Source: Candidatus Zipacnadia bacterium
GTDB lineage: Bacteria > Armatimonadota > Zipacnadia > Zipacnadales > UBA5352
Length of the DNA: 54,717 nt
Direction of reading: 5' to 3'
Assembly (NCBI GenBank): GCA_029820295.1
Contig: JALGVA010000036.1
Span: 1-54,717, forward strand
A program made the translations under genes and the position numbers. Below the pieces are notes generated by a model that saw only the letters and a program-made list of their open reading frames with translations, was not told the DNA's origin and ran no database searches. Shown here in pieces: positions 16,901 through 24,250 of the stretch (positions within the stretch are counted from its first letter, which is position 1; every line of letters begins with the position of its first letter).

Positions 16901-17291
16901 TCTCGGCCTGCGTGCCCACGTCGTAGCCCACGCGCCAGTACCAGGTGCGCGCCGGGCCCAGCGCCGGCAGCGTGTTGTAGAAGTTGAACTCGCAGGTCAC
17001 ATCCACCGCCGGGTTGGCGAACTCCGGGTCGTCGGCTATCTGCAGCGTGAAGCTGTGCAGCGCGTCGCCGAAGTCCTCGGGGAAGTCGGCGTTGTACGGC
17101 CAGCTCATGCGCGGCGGATTGAGGTCCACGACCTCCCCGTCTGCGGGTCGCCAGTTGACATACCGACACCACTCGCTGCGGGGGTTGACCGGCAACACCG
17201 ATTCGGCGCCAATCACGATCGGCTCACCTCCCGCGGGTGCCAGGACGATCGAGAGCAGGACGATGGCGGCTGCTGCACGCAGGGCGATCAC
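13977..17291 (-). CDS. Secreted DUF4962/heparinase II-III-like polysaccharide lyase
   Basis: A 1104-residue protein. The signal peptide (IALRAAAAIVLLSIVLAPAGG) is followed by the DUF4962 opening, with VDLNPPRMSWPY near residue 55. An alpha-toroid-like domain follows (about 150-330, with NEFLALLFDWLYQDMT). A beta-sandwich or carbohydrate-binding-like insert (about 340-560) carries the segment LANADFSAAEGEAPAGWRF. The second half has the heparinase II/III fold, with NHHAWGNQANASRGNHLAAF, DGSVQLHAYGQMINHGGGTSANGDAY and YHTMSHNVVLIDG. These enzymes eliminate uronic-acid-containing polysaccharides outside the cytoplasm; the substrate is unknown. CAGGAG lies 8 bases before the GTG at 17291. The frame extends to 17627, but that part overlaps the upstream gene and lacks a signal peptide. 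Confidence 0.82.
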   Translation of the reverse strand: MIALRAAAAIVLLSIVLAPAGGEPIVIGAESVLPVNPRSEWCRYVNWRPADGEVVDLNPPRMSWPYNADFPEDFGDALHSFTLQIADDPEFANPAVDVTCEFNFYNTLPALGPARTWYWRVGYDVGTQAEKWSATRAFTIADGATVWDRTALAEPDLAAMGHPRVLLRSEKMAELRALAQTDPGSRAAFARMQRLADGIIEQPWWADFPQSDRGDEPQRDFYRIAEDLATVAFVWKLTGDERYAGVVERAVTWASYPPGGRASPEGLGGDGAEDATQGNEFLALLFDWLYQDMTDAQRQVMIQSLEWRVDHVMNNFAWRAGRSSGPMVRMTFRTDREAATFEAEALALSGAVRVVDDERASGGRLVELAGEDAAIALTLPLDRGQYVVEVAAHGPAGDRDAFFVTLDGDRPQRTFVADWGEASVTVVVEAAGEHTITITPSEVGVRIDRVRVDVAGDQRLRLGRAAEWTPFTWEVHAPEQGTALTVELFNYYAGGEVWWDSLSLSRTPDSPNLLANADFSAAEGEAPAGWRFNRYRTESEPGYEAAGGREGTGAVGIVCPDASDRGSWQQTLTIDEPGTYYVRGWYRTDEAMTTAPVRGTSLSGMISSHQFEASMDTAVCGLVLYEHSAIGREWFELMLNYLIGVTCGYGFDEQWNEGAGYGSSKNKWLTNASLYFDTALPDADLGRNPFYSRLGSWLRRIIPVGMNHHAWGNQANASRGNHLAAFRKLAYLTGDGRFLYNWQSYGGELAGTWRPWIEYALPAYYDEPAPVPESDSVEVFDIGGWAMAASGPPSDPATYLEGTGVILQCRPRGGYSHSFNSDGSVQLHAYGQMINHGGGTSANGDAYAYHTMSHNVVLIDGLGQAQPGSGMRYPTYGHIAGYARGELPPGDDFVYFAADPTLCYPHEPGNFSRWSLPLHEVYTQRALPYLESYIRHVLFVREHYFVIYDDLRCSEPATFTWLWHILPDDPLSFDAERFAIDYTVGDVAVRLQHIFRPDALVLDDRQGLEGRTNPITGEDYRAQLRGDIIEGHNLWVSTREPLAQWGFLAVIYPQPPGGEIPVIERIDDRTVRVGEDVICFDPASAAAPGATIVVDPEAFVHHGG

Positions 17292-17296
17292 GACGC

Positions 17297-17734
17297 TCAC
17301 TCCTGTTCGGTGGGTCGGGCGTCTACGGACGATTCCAGGACGGCACGAATCCCATCGGCCCCCGCCGCGGACCGGGCGCAGAAGACCGACAGCACCGGGC
17401 GCGCCGGCGGCTGCGTGTGCACCAGCATGCGCACACAGCGGCCGCGCCCGCTGACGTCGTCGATATCCGAGCGCTGGATAGTAACGGACGATGGGCGCGG
17501 GAAGATCAGGTTGGTGACGATCCATATCGCCGCCGCGCCCAGCCACGCATTGATGTACACGGGCAGCAGGAACGAGAGCCCAAGCAGGACGACAAGCGCA
17601 ATCAGGGCCTTGAGCAGCACCGGCCACTGCCGACGACCGGTCAGCGTGATCACATCATCCGCGACCTCGACCTCGCCGCGGCCCGCGAAGCCGAAGCACG
17701 GCGGTTCACCTCCACATGGCGAGTGCGCTCCCAA
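17297..17734 (-). CDS. Small membrane protein of unknown function
   Basis: A frame of 145 residues with two adjacent hydrophobic helices (about residues 40-60 and 64-80: LLKALIALVVLLGLSFLLPVY, then AWLGAAAIWIVTNLIF) after a short VEVADDVITLTGRRQ strand segment. The soluble C-terminal part has two Cys. It ends 5 bases before the DUF4962 gene starts, so the two are probably co-transcribed. The TTG at 17734 is the first start in frame but has no clear Shine-Dalgarno; the true start may be nearer residue 20. No family recognised. Confidence 0.5.
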   Translation of the reverse strand: MGAHSPCGGEPPCFGFAGRGEVEVADDVITLTGRRQWPVLLKALIALVVLLGLSFLLPVYINAWLGAAAIWIVTNLIFPRPSSVTIQRSDIDDVSGRGRCVRMLVHTQPPARPVLSVFCARSAAGADGIRAVLESSVDARPTEQE

Positions 17735-17864
17735 CGCATCACTTCCGCCCAGGCTGACAGATTCCTGCGGGGATCAGGGCCGCCCGTCCCCCTGTCTTCA
17801 TGTCGTCTGGCAAACGTGCGCGCGGGTTGCCTTCAACCCGGGCCGCGTGCACCGCGCCTCGGAG

Positions 17865-17893
17865 TTGACGCCCCGTCGGAGGGCTGTTAGTAT
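17865..17893 (+). promoter_or_regulatory. Promoter of the MoxR-Nudix operon
   Basis: TTGACG (17865-17870) and TAGTAT (17888-17893) are 17 bases apart, about 40 bases upstream of the start codon. Confidence 0.7.
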
Positions 17894-17933
17894 TCCGGCC
17901 CGACCCCATCGGTGACGTGTAAGGCGGCGGCTC

Positions 17934-18947
17934 ATGCCCGGCGATCAGACCCCGGAGATTCGGCCGGAGATCGATCCCGTCGAGGAACTGGCGCGCGCAC
18001 GCCTGGCGATCCTCGAGCAGGTGTCGCGCGTCATCGTCGGCCAGGAGCGCGTGATTGAGGACCTGCTGATCGCGCTGTTCGCGCAGGGCCACTGCCTGTT
18101 CATCGGCGTGCCGGGCCTGGGCAAGACGCTGCTGGTACACACCGTCGCCCGGGCGCTGCACCTGCAGTTCGCGCGCGTGCAATTCACTCCCGACCTGATG
18201 CCGTCCGACATCACCGGCACCGACATCCTCGACACCGACCCCGAGACCGGCCAGCGCTGCTACCGATTCGAACGCGGTCCGGTGTTCACCAACGTGCTGC
18301 TCTCCGACGAGATCAACCGCGCGCCCCCCAAGACCCAGAGCGCGCTGCTGCAGGCCATGCAGGAGCGGCAGGTGAGCGCCGGCGGCCACACGTGGCCGCT
18401 GCCCGTCCCGTTCTTCGTGCTGGCCACGCAGAACCCCATCGAGCAGGAGGGCACCTACCCGCTCCCCGAGGCGCAGCTCGACCGCTTCCTGCTGAGCGTC
18501 CACGTCGGCTACCCCAGTCACGCGGACGAGAAGCGCATCGTCGAGGAGACCACCTCGGCCTACCAGCCGGAGGTCGAGGCGACGCTGAACGCGCAGGAGA
18601 TCGTGGCGCTGCAGCACGCGGTGCGCGAGGTCCCGGTGGCCGATCATGTGCTCGACTACGCGGTGCGGCTCGCGCGCGCCAGCCGGCCGGAGGAGCCCGA
18701 AGCGCCCGAGTTCGTGCGCCGTTGGGTGGCGTGGGGCGCGGGGCCGCGCGCATCGCAGACGCTCATCCTGACCGCCAAGGCGCGCGCCCTGCTCTACGGC
18801 CGCCCGGTGCCCTCCATCGAGGACGTGCGTGAGATGGCACTGCCGGCCCTGCGGCACCGTGTCATCACCAGCTTCGCCGCGGAGGCCGACGACATCACCA
18901 GCGAGCAGGTGGTTGAGAGCCTGCTGGACGCGATCCCGGAGCCGTGA
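17934..18947 (+). CDS. MoxR-family AAA+ ATPase
   Basis: A 337-residue ATPase with Walker A GVPGLGKTLL near residue 58. FTPDLMPSDITGTDIL, the Walker B LLSDEINRAPPKTQSALLQAMQE, sensor 1 ATQNPIEQEGTYPLPEAQLDRFL and a C-terminal lid GAGPRASQTLILTAKARAL follow. All are MoxR (AAA_3) hallmarks. MoxR proteins act as chaperone-like ATPases on vWA partners, but no vWA gene follows here; a Nudix gene overlaps its stop by 4 bases. A second MoxR gene heads the Bat operon at 25.2 kb, so the two paralogues probably serve different clients. Confidence 0.93.
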   Translation: MPGDQTPEIRPEIDPVEELARARLAILEQVSRVIVGQERVIEDLLIALFAQGHCLFIGVPGLGKTLLVHTVARALHLQFARVQFTPDLMPSDITGTDILDTDPETGQRCYRFERGPVFTNVLLSDEINRAPPKTQSALLQAMQERQVSAGGHTWPLPVPFFVLATQNPIEQEGTYPLPEAQLDRFLLSVHVGYPSHADEKRIVEETTSAYQPEVEATLNAQEIVALQHAVREVPVADHVLDYAVRLARASRPEEPEAPEFVRRWVAWGAGPRASQTLILTAKARALLYGRPVPSIEDVREMALPALRHRVITSFAAEADDITSEQVVESLLDAIPEP

Positions 18948-19366
18948 AGATCGTGGAGCAGCTTCTGTCGGCGGGAGGCGTGGTCGTGCGACGCGACCGC
19001 CACGGCACGCGCGTGCTGGTGCTGCACCACGCCGAGACCGACGAGTGGCGCCTGCCCAAGGGCAAGCTCAAGGCGGGCGAGAGCGCGGCGGACGCCGCCC
19101 GGCGCGAGGTCTTCGAGGAGACCGGCCTGGCGCTGGAGGTCGGGCGCTACCTCGGCGTCACGCACTACTTCTATCCCAGCCCCACGGGCGCGGGCTGCAT
19201 CAGCAAATTCGTGTTCTTCTTCGAGATGGACCCCGGCGACGGCGCGGTGCGCTTCGAGGAGCCGACCTTCGACGATGCCGAGTGGCTGCCGCCTGCAGCG
19301 GCGATGGAGCGCCTGTCCTGGGAGAACGAGGCCGAGATGGTCGAACGCGCGACGCAGTGGCGCTAG
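18944..19366 (+). CDS. Nudix hydrolase
   Basis: A 140-residue protein with a complete Nudix box at about residues 41-63 (GKLKAGES-x5-ARREVFEETGLAL, matching Gx5Ex7REUxEExGU), the divalent-metal and pyrophosphatase motif. The size and the RLPKGKLKAGE lead-in resemble Ap4A hydrolase or MutT-like house-cleaning enzymes, but the substrate cannot be chosen from sequence alone. The GTG start overlaps the MoxR stop (GTGA), so the two are translationally coupled. Confidence 0.9.
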   Translation: MKIVEQLLSAGGVVVRRDRHGTRVLVLHHAETDEWRLPKGKLKAGESAADAARREVFEETGLALEVGRYLGVTHYFYPSPTGAGCISKFVFFFEMDPGDGAVRFEEPTFDDAEWLPPAAAMERLSWENEAEMVERATQWR

Positions 19367-19403
19367 CACGAGGCAGTCGCGACGACGGGGCGTACACGCG
19401 AGA

Positions 19404-19430
19404 AGGCGCCGGGCGGATGGCCCGGCGCCT
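19404..19430. terminator. Bidirectional terminator between Nudix gene and rpsR
   Basis: A perfect 10-bp stem (AGGCGCCGGG/CCCGGCGCCT) with a 7-base loop lies between two convergent genes. There is little T-tract. Confidence 0.6.
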
Positions 19431-19456
19431 CATCATATCCACCCGCGGCGCTCAGC

Positions 19457-19729
19457 TCACTCGGGGACGAAGGGGAGCAGCGCGATCTCGCGGGCGCGCT
19501 TGATGGCGCTGGCGAGCTGCGCCTGGTGCTTCCGGCAGGTGCCCGTCTGACGGGCCTTGCGGATCTGCCACTCGTCGTCGAGGTAGCGCTTGAGCAGCGG
19601 GACGTTCTTGTAGTCGATGATGTTCTCGCGCGGCGCCGCGCAGAAGCGGCAGACCTTCTTGCGCCGCCCGCCGCGTCCGCCCCCGCCCCGGCGGCCGCCG
19701 CCGCGGTAATCTCTGTCCTGTCGAGCCAC
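19457..19729 (-). CDS. rpsR: 30S ribosomal protein bS18
   Basis: A 90-residue protein with the bS18 core KVCRFC, IDYKNVPLLKRYL, TGTCRKHQ and AIKRAREIALLPFVPE. C27, C30, C65 and H68 form a complete Cys-type zinc site, so this is the zinc-binding version. The N-terminus has an unusual Gly/Arg-rich extension (residues 8-25). It binds 16S rRNA with bS6 at the platform of the small subunit. It is not next to rpsF/ssb as is common, but follows rsmE and has its own promoter. AGGAGG lies upstream of the start. Confidence 0.95.
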   Translation of the reverse strand: MARQDRDYRGGGRRGGGGRGGRRKKVCRFCAAPRENIIDYKNVPLLKRYLDDEWQIRKARQTGTCRKHQAQLASAIKRAREIALLPFVPE

Positions 19730-19763
19730 GATCGGGTCCTCCTGAGTGTGCGCTGCGTGTGGG

Positions 19764-20576
19764 TCAGTGAGGTCGCATAATACCGCAGCCGCCCCGCGCC
19801 GTCAAGCCTGCCTCCCCGCCCAACTCGCCCAGCCGGTCGAGGCACAGCGCGGCGGCGACGACCGCAGCCGTCTCGGTGCGCAGGATGCGCGGGCCCATGG
19901 TCACCAGCGCGATGCCCGCCTCCTGCGCCGACGCTTCCTCCCGGAGGTCGAAGCCGCTCTCCGGGCCGATGAACAGCGCCAGGTCGGTGGGCGGGCGCTC
20001 CGCGGCCAGCGCCGCGACGTGCTCGCCCAGCGAGGGCGCGTCGCTCCCCGCCAGGCCGGCCGAGGGCATCACGCCCGGCGCCTCCAGGGAGCGGAAGTGC
20101 TCCAGCGCCTCCCGCCAACCCATCGCCTCGGTCACCAGCGCGGGCCTCGTACGCCCGCTCTGCCTGGCCGCCTCATCCACGATGCGCTGCCAGCGCGAGA
20201 GCTTGCGCCCCATCGCGTTCGCATCGAGGCGAACTACGGACCGCGCGGACAGGACCGGGACGAAGCCGCGCACCCCCAGCTCAGTGCACATGCGCAACGC
20301 CGTCTCGTGGCGCGACGCCCGCGGCAGGCCATGGTAGAGCCACAGGCTCGCCGCGGGCTCGATCTGCGCCGCGCGCGGGGGGCCGAGGCGCACCTCGATC
20401 GTGTCCGGCTCAGCCGAGACAATGGTCGCCTCGCGCTCGGCGCCGCGCTCATCGACCACCGTGAAGCGGTCGCCCTCGCCCATGCGCAGGACGGTGTGCA
20501 GGTGGTGCGCGTCGCCGCCGGTGACGACCGCGCGGTCGCCGCGCATGGCCCGGTCGTCGAGGAACACGCGGGTCAT
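19764..20576 (-). CDS. rsmE: 16S rRNA (uracil-1498-N3)-methyltransferase
   Basis: A 270-residue SPOUT methyltransferase. The N-terminal PUA-like part (VTGGDAHHLHTVLRMGEGD) is followed by the trefoil-knot domain with LALFIGPESGFDLREE and the SAM-binding loop MGPRILRTETAAVVAA, all typical of RsmE, which methylates U1498 of 16S rRNA. The last 20 or so residues are a Gly-rich tail beyond the usual end and overlap the rpsR promoter. The ATG at 20576 overlaps the prmA stop by 4 bases, the common prmA-rsmE coupling. Confidence 0.93.
   Translation of the reverse strand: MTRVFLDDRAMRGDRAVVTGGDAHHLHTVLRMGEGDRFTVVDERGAEREATIVSAEPDTIEVRLGPPRAAQIEPAASLWLYHGLPRASRHETALRMCTELGVRGFVPVLSARSVVRLDANAMGRKLSRWQRIVDEAARQSGRTRPALVTEAMGWREALEHFRSLEAPGVMPSAGLAGSDAPSLGEHVAALAAERPPTDLALFIGPESGFDLREEASAQEAGIALVTMGPRILRTETAAVVAAALCLDRLGELGGEAGLTARGGCGIMRPH
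19777..19805 (-). promoter_or_regulatory. Promoter of rpsR
   Basis: On the minus strand TTGACG (19800-19805) and TATTAT (19777-19782) are 17 bases apart. The pair lies inside the last codons of rsmE, so rpsR can be transcribed independently of the rpoZ-rsmE operon. Confidence 0.75.
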
Positions 20577-21493
20577 CGACCGCCCCCCCCGCCCGGGGCG
20601 ACGCAGATGAAAGCGACCCACTCGCCCTCGATGCGCGGCAGGATGCCCGCGAAGCCGACCGCGCGCAGCGCCGCGAGCACCTGCGCCTCGCGGCTGATGG
20701 GTATGCCGGCACAGACGTAGGCGCCATCAGGGCCCAGGGCCGCCAGCGCCGCGCGGGCCTCGCGCACGATGATCGGCGGGTTGATGTTCGCGAGAACCAT
20801 GTCCCAGCCCGTGCCTACGTCCGCGAGGCTGTCGCCGACGCGGACGGTCACGCGATCGTCCACGGCGTTCCCGGCCACGTTCTGGCGCGCCACGTCAACC
20901 GCGGCCGGGTCGAGATCGATGCCCAGCACTTCGCCCGCGCCCAGCTTCGCGGCCACGATCCCCAGGATCCCTGAGCCGCAGCCGAAGTCGATGACGCGCG
21001 CGCCACGGCGCAGCCGGTCCTGCACCTCGCGCACGCAACCGGCGGTGGTCGGATGCAGGCCCGTGCCGAAGGCCAGCCCGGGGTCGATCTCGATGACCAT
21101 GTCATCGGCGCGCGGCTCCAGCATGGGACTCGGCCACGGCTCCCAGGTCGGCTTGATGACGATGCGACCGATGCGCACCGGGCGGTGCTGCGCGCGGAAG
21201 ACCTCGATCCAGTTCTCCTCCGGGACCGGGACGATCTCGATGGGCGGCGGCCCCGGCAGCAGATCGTCGGGGATCGCGGCCAGGAGCTCGCGGATGACCG
21301 CCTCCGCCTCACGATGTGCCGGAGGGGACGTATACGGGCCAGGCCACGCGGTGATGCGCACGGGTGCTTCGCCATCGATGGTGACGCCGTTGGGGGAGAG
21401 GGGCAGCAGCGCGACGGTCACAGCATCGGCGGCATCGGGCGGGCAGGTGACCGTCACGCGCAGCCAGGTGCGCTTGCCGCCCGCGGCGGGCAT
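20573..21493 (-). CDS. prmA: Ribosomal protein L11 methyltransferase
   Basis: A 306-residue protein with PrmA landmarks: DPGLAFGTGLHPTTAGCV, motif I VIDFGCGSGILGIVAAKLGA, GIDLDPAAVDVARQNV and the catalytic-type NINPP segment. PrmA trimethylates L11 on lysines and the N-terminus. The N-terminal substrate-recognition domain (about 1-80) is present. The ATG at 21493 lies one base after the dnaJ stop; the frame is open further upstream but only as an overlap with dnaJ. It stands in the classical dnaJ-prmA-rsmE order. Confidence 0.92.
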   Translation of the reverse strand: MPAAGGKRTWLRVTVTCPPDAADAVTVALLPLSPNGVTIDGEAPVRITAWPGPYTSPPAHREAEAVIRELLAAIPDDLLPGPPPIEIVPVPEENWIEVFRAQHRPVRIGRIVIKPTWEPWPSPMLEPRADDMVIEIDPGLAFGTGLHPTTAGCVREVQDRLRRGARVIDFGCGSGILGIVAAKLGAGEVLGIDLDPAAVDVARQNVAGNAVDDRVTVRVGDSLADVGTGWDMVLANINPPIIVREARAALAALGPDGAYVCAGIPISREAQVLAALRAVGFAGILPRIEGEWVAFICVAPGGGGGR

Positions 21494-21494
21494 C

Positions 21495-22601
21495 TCAGGA
21501 GTCCCCGCTGAAGACATTGCGGATGCGCTGGAAAAGCCCCTCGTGTTCGGGCGGGTCGATCTTCTCGCCGCGACTGAGGGCCAGCTCCATGAGCAGCCGC
21601 CGCTGCTCATCGTCAAGGTCGCGCGGAGTGACCACCCGCAGGCCGACGATCTGTCGCCCGCGCCGCCCGCCGCGCAGGGGCGGCAGGCCGTGGCCGGGCA
21701 GGTTGATGGTGTCGCCGCTCTGCGTACCGGGGCGGATGGTGATCTCGGCCTCGCCATCGATGGTGGGGACGGTCACGCGGTCGCCCAGCGCCGCCTGGGA
21801 GAAGGAGATGTCCAGCGACATGTGCAGGTCGCGTTCGCGGCGTGTGAAGAGCGGATGGGGCTCGACGCGCACGCCGATGATGAGGTCGCCGGGGATGCCA
21901 CCGCCGGCGGGGACGTCACCGTGGCCCGCCATGCGCAGGCGCTGACCATCCTGGATGCCCGGCGGGATCGACACCAGCACCCTCTGCCGCGCACGGGTCA
22001 CGCCTTGGCCGCCGCAGTCCGCGCACGGATCGTCTACGCGCGTGCCGCGTCCGTGGCAGTCCGGACAGGGGCTGGTGGTCGCCATGACCCCGAGCAGCGT
22101 CGAGCGCTGCTGCGTGATCATGCCTCGGCCGCCGCACCTGGCACAGGTCACCGGCGAGGAGCCGGGCGCGGCGCCGCTGCCGCCGCAGGTCTCGCACTCG
22201 GCCTGGCGCGACACCTCGACCTCGGCCTCGAAGCCCTCGACGACGGCCTGCAGGTCGATGGTCACCTCGTAGTGCAGGTCGGCGCCGCGGGCCTCGGCCT
22301 GGAAGCCGAAGGGGCCGCCCATGCCGCCGCCGAAAACGTGGTTGAACAGGTCGAAGAGGTCAACGGGGGCGCCGAAGCCCGGCCCGGCGGCGTCCTCGCC
22401 GTACATGTCGTAGCGCCGGCGCTTCTCGGGATCGGACAGCACGGCGTAGGCGGTGCCGATCTCCTTGAAGCGCTCTTCGGCGCCGTCTTCGTTGCACACG
22501 TCGGGGTGGTATCGGCGGGCCAGGCGACGGTACGCCTGCTTGATCTCCTGCTGCGTGCAGTCGCGGCTGATGCCGAGCACCTGGTAGTAATCGCGGGGCA
22601 C
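21495..22601 (-). CDS. dnaJ: Chaperone protein DnaJ
   Basis: A 368-residue type I J-protein. The J domain (1-70) has the HPD tripeptide. A short Gly/Phe-rich stretch follows (FGGGMGGPFGF), then four CxxCxGxG zinc motifs (CETCGGSG, CARCGGRG, CPDCHGRG, CADCGGQG) and the two beta-sandwich client-binding domains. It stimulates the ATPase of DnaK and delivers clients. dnaK and grpE are not in this window; instead rpoZ lies 32 bases upstream. Confidence 0.97.
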   Translation of the reverse strand: MPRDYYQVLGISRDCTQQEIKQAYRRLARRYHPDVCNEDGAEERFKEIGTAYAVLSDPEKRRRYDMYGEDAAGPGFGAPVDLFDLFNHVFGGGMGGPFGFQAEARGADLHYEVTIDLQAVVEGFEAEVEVSRQAECETCGGSGAAPGSSPVTCARCGGRGMITQQRSTLLGVMATTSPCPDCHGRGTRVDDPCADCGGQGVTRARQRVLVSIPPGIQDGQRLRMAGHGDVPAGGGIPGDLIIGVRVEPHPLFTRRERDLHMSLDISFSQAALGDRVTVPTIDGEAEITIRPGTQSGDTINLPGHGLPPLRGGRRGRQIVGLRVVTPRDLDDEQRRLLMELALSRGEKIDPPEHEGLFQRIRNVFSGDS

Positions 22602-22633
22602 GGGCGTGCGGCCTCCCGGGCGCTGTGCGCGCG

Positions 22634-23017
22634 CTACAGCTCGAACTCGGGGTCCTCTTCGTCGTCGATCTCCTCGTCGAGATCGCTGTCGTCCTCTTCG
22701 CAGTCCTCGCCGATCTCGTCATCAGCGGCGATGCCGAAGAGGTCGCCGCCCAGCAGGTCCTCCTCGGTCAGCCGCGGCTCCTCGCGCTTCGCGCCGGGCA
22801 TGATCTCGGGCTCATCACCGGCCTCACCGGGCGCCTTGACGACGACCTTGCCCGCCTGAATCTCGGCGAGGGCAACGGTCAGGAGGTTGGGCGAACTGAT
22901 CTTCACCAGCGGCACGGCTCCGTCCTGGAGCTGCCGTGCGCGCTTGGCTGCGGCAACGACCAGCGCGTAGCGACCACCGACGCGGTCGGACAACTGCTCG
23001 ATCGAGAACCTCTCCAC
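22634..23017 (-). CDS. rpoZ: RNA polymerase omega subunit with acidic tail
   Basis: The first 65 residues (RFSIEQLSDRVGGRYALVVAAAKRARQL and LTVALAEIQAGKV) match omega, which clamps the beta-prime C-terminus and helps polymerase assembly. The 127-residue product is longer than usual because of a very acidic tail (about residues 80-127, mostly Asp and Glu with one Cys). AGGAGG precedes the start and a near-consensus promoter lies about 145 bases upstream. It heads the rpoZ-dnaJ-prmA-rsmE unit. Confidence 0.88.
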   Translation of the reverse strand: MERFSIEQLSDRVGGRYALVVAAAKRARQLQDGAVPLVKISSPNLLTVALAEIQAGKVVVKAPGEAGDEPEIMPGAKREEPRLTEEDLLGGDLFGIAADDEIGEDCEEDDSDLDEEIDDEEDPEFEL

Positions 23018-23093
23018 TTGTGCAGGCCTCCTGTGGTGCTTGTCAGCGCGGCGTCATGGCCGCGAACCCTCAGCGTGGACGTACACCAACACA

Positions 23094-23129
23094 GCCCGCT
23101 CCGGATGCGCGCATCAAGCGGGAGCGGGC
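23094..23129 (-). promoter_or_regulatory. Stem-loop in the rpoZ leader
   Basis: GCCCGCTCC and GGAGCGGGC form a 9-bp stem enclosing a self-complementary GATGCGCGCATC. On the minus strand it is followed by TGTGTTGGTG. It could be an attenuator or a leader structure; only the pairing is seen. Confidence 0.35.
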
Positions 23130-23159
23130 GGGATCAGGCCATTGCTCCGTCACGATCAT

Positions 23160-23188
23160 AGTATACGTCCGCGCGCGGCGAATGTCAA
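23160..23188 (-). promoter_or_regulatory. Promoter of the rpoZ-dnaJ operon
   Basis: On the minus strand TTGACA (23183-23188) and TATACT (23160-23165) are separated by 17 bases, an almost perfect sigma70-type promoter. Confidence 0.88.
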
Positions 23189-23229
23189 ATGCCCCCTGGC
23201 GGCTTGCGTGCCGGCCGGGTGGGCGTCGC

Positions 23230-23258
23230 TTGACAATCGTACCGTCAGCCGCTACCCT
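23230..23258 (+). promoter_or_regulatory. Promoter of the ABC exporter operon
   Basis: TTGACA (23230-23235) and TACCCT (23253-23258) are 17 bases apart, about 55 bases before the start codon and divergent from the rpoZ promoter. Confidence 0.7.
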
Positions 23259-23314
23259 GCCGATGGGGCCGCCGGCACTCGTGCCCATCATCGCAGCCGA
23301 GACAGACCATCGCC

Positions 23315-24250
23315 ATGACCGTCATCGAAGCCATCGACCTGACCAAGCGTTTCGGCGGCCCCTCAGCGCCTCCTGTGCTGGATGCCATCAACCTGAGCAT
23401 CCAGGCCGGCGAGGTGTTCGGCTACCTGGGCCCCAACGGCGCCGGCAAGACCACGACCATCCGCGTCCTCCTCGGCCTGCTCAACCCGACGAGGGGCACC
23501 GTGCGTGTCTTCGGCGAGGTGCCCGGCGAGCGCGACGCCGCACGCGCCCGCCTGGGCGTACTGCTCGAAAACAGCGGGCTCGACGATCGCATGACCGCCT
23601 TCCAGAGCCTCGATTACCATGCGCGGCTCTACGGTGTCTCCAACCGCACACGCCGCATCGAGCGACTGCTGGGCTTCGTCGGGCTGGCGGACCAGCGCGA
23701 CCTCAAGGTCGGCACCTTCTCTACCGGAATGAAGCGGAAACTCGGGCTGGCGCGCGCGATCGTGCACGACCCCGAACTGCTCTTCCTCGACGAGCCCTCG
23801 GCCGGGCTCGACCCCGAGGCTCAGCGCATGGTGCGCGAGCTGCTCCAGGAGCTGGCGCGCACCCGCAACATCACCGTGTTCATCAACTCCCACCATCTCG
23901 ACGAGGTCCAGCGACTGTGCAGCCGCATCGCCATCCTGCACCGCGGACGCATCCGGGCCTGCGACAGCGTGGACGCGCTGCGCCGCGGCGCGGGGGGCGA
24001 TCGCATTGAAGTGCGCTTCTCCGACGCCGGCCAGGCCGCGCGCGGCGCGCAGGCGCTGCGCGCGCTGGGCAGGCTGCCCGAGGTGACCGTAGAGGGCGAT
24101 CGCCTGGCCACCTCCGTCGATGGCATGACCGCGCCCGAGATCGTCGCGACGCTGGTGGGGGAGGGCCTGGGGATCGAGGAGGTCGTGCGGCCGGTCAAGT
24201 CGCTGGAGGACGTCTACTTCGAGATCATGCGCGAGGAGGAGGCGGCGTGA
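23315..24250 (+). CDS. ABC transporter ATP-binding protein (ABC-2 exporter type)
   Basis: A 311-residue ATPase with Walker A at residues 39-47 (GPNGAGKTT), a signature FSTGMKRKLGLARA near 140, Walker B ELLFLDEPSAGLDP and a H-loop INSHHLDE. A C-terminal extension of about 80 residues of the CcmA/NatA type follows. It powers the permease encoded next, whose GTG overlaps this stop by 4 bases. The substrate is unknown; such pairs export drugs, lipids, ions or proteins. Confidence 0.92.
   Translation: MTVIEAIDLTKRFGGPSAPPVLDAINLSIQAGEVFGYLGPNGAGKTTTIRVLLGLLNPTRGTVRVFGEVPGERDAARARLGVLLENSGLDDRMTAFQSLDYHARLYGVSNRTRRIERLLGFVGLADQRDLKVGTFSTGMKRKLGLARAIVHDPELLFLDEPSAGLDPEAQRMVRELLQELARTRNITVFINSHHLDEVQRLCSRIAILHRGRIRACDSVDALRRGAGGDRIEVRFSDAGQAARGAQALRALGRLPEVTVEGDRLATSVDGMTAPEIVATLVGEGLGIEEVVRPVKSLEDVYFEIMREEEAA

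Noticed and set aside
17292-17627. N-terminal extension of the DUF4962 frame
   Set aside because: It overlaps another gene frame and would bury the signal peptide; GTG at 17291 has a good Shine-Dalgarno.
15864-17915. Long plus-strand frame of 683 codons opposite the DUF4962 gene
   Set aside because: No domain or signal peptide is recognisable, and the opposite strand has strong family motifs.
20769-22859. Long plus-strand frame of 696 codons
   Set aside because: It runs antisense through prmA, dnaJ and rpoZ, all certain genes, so it cannot be a conserved protein of its own.
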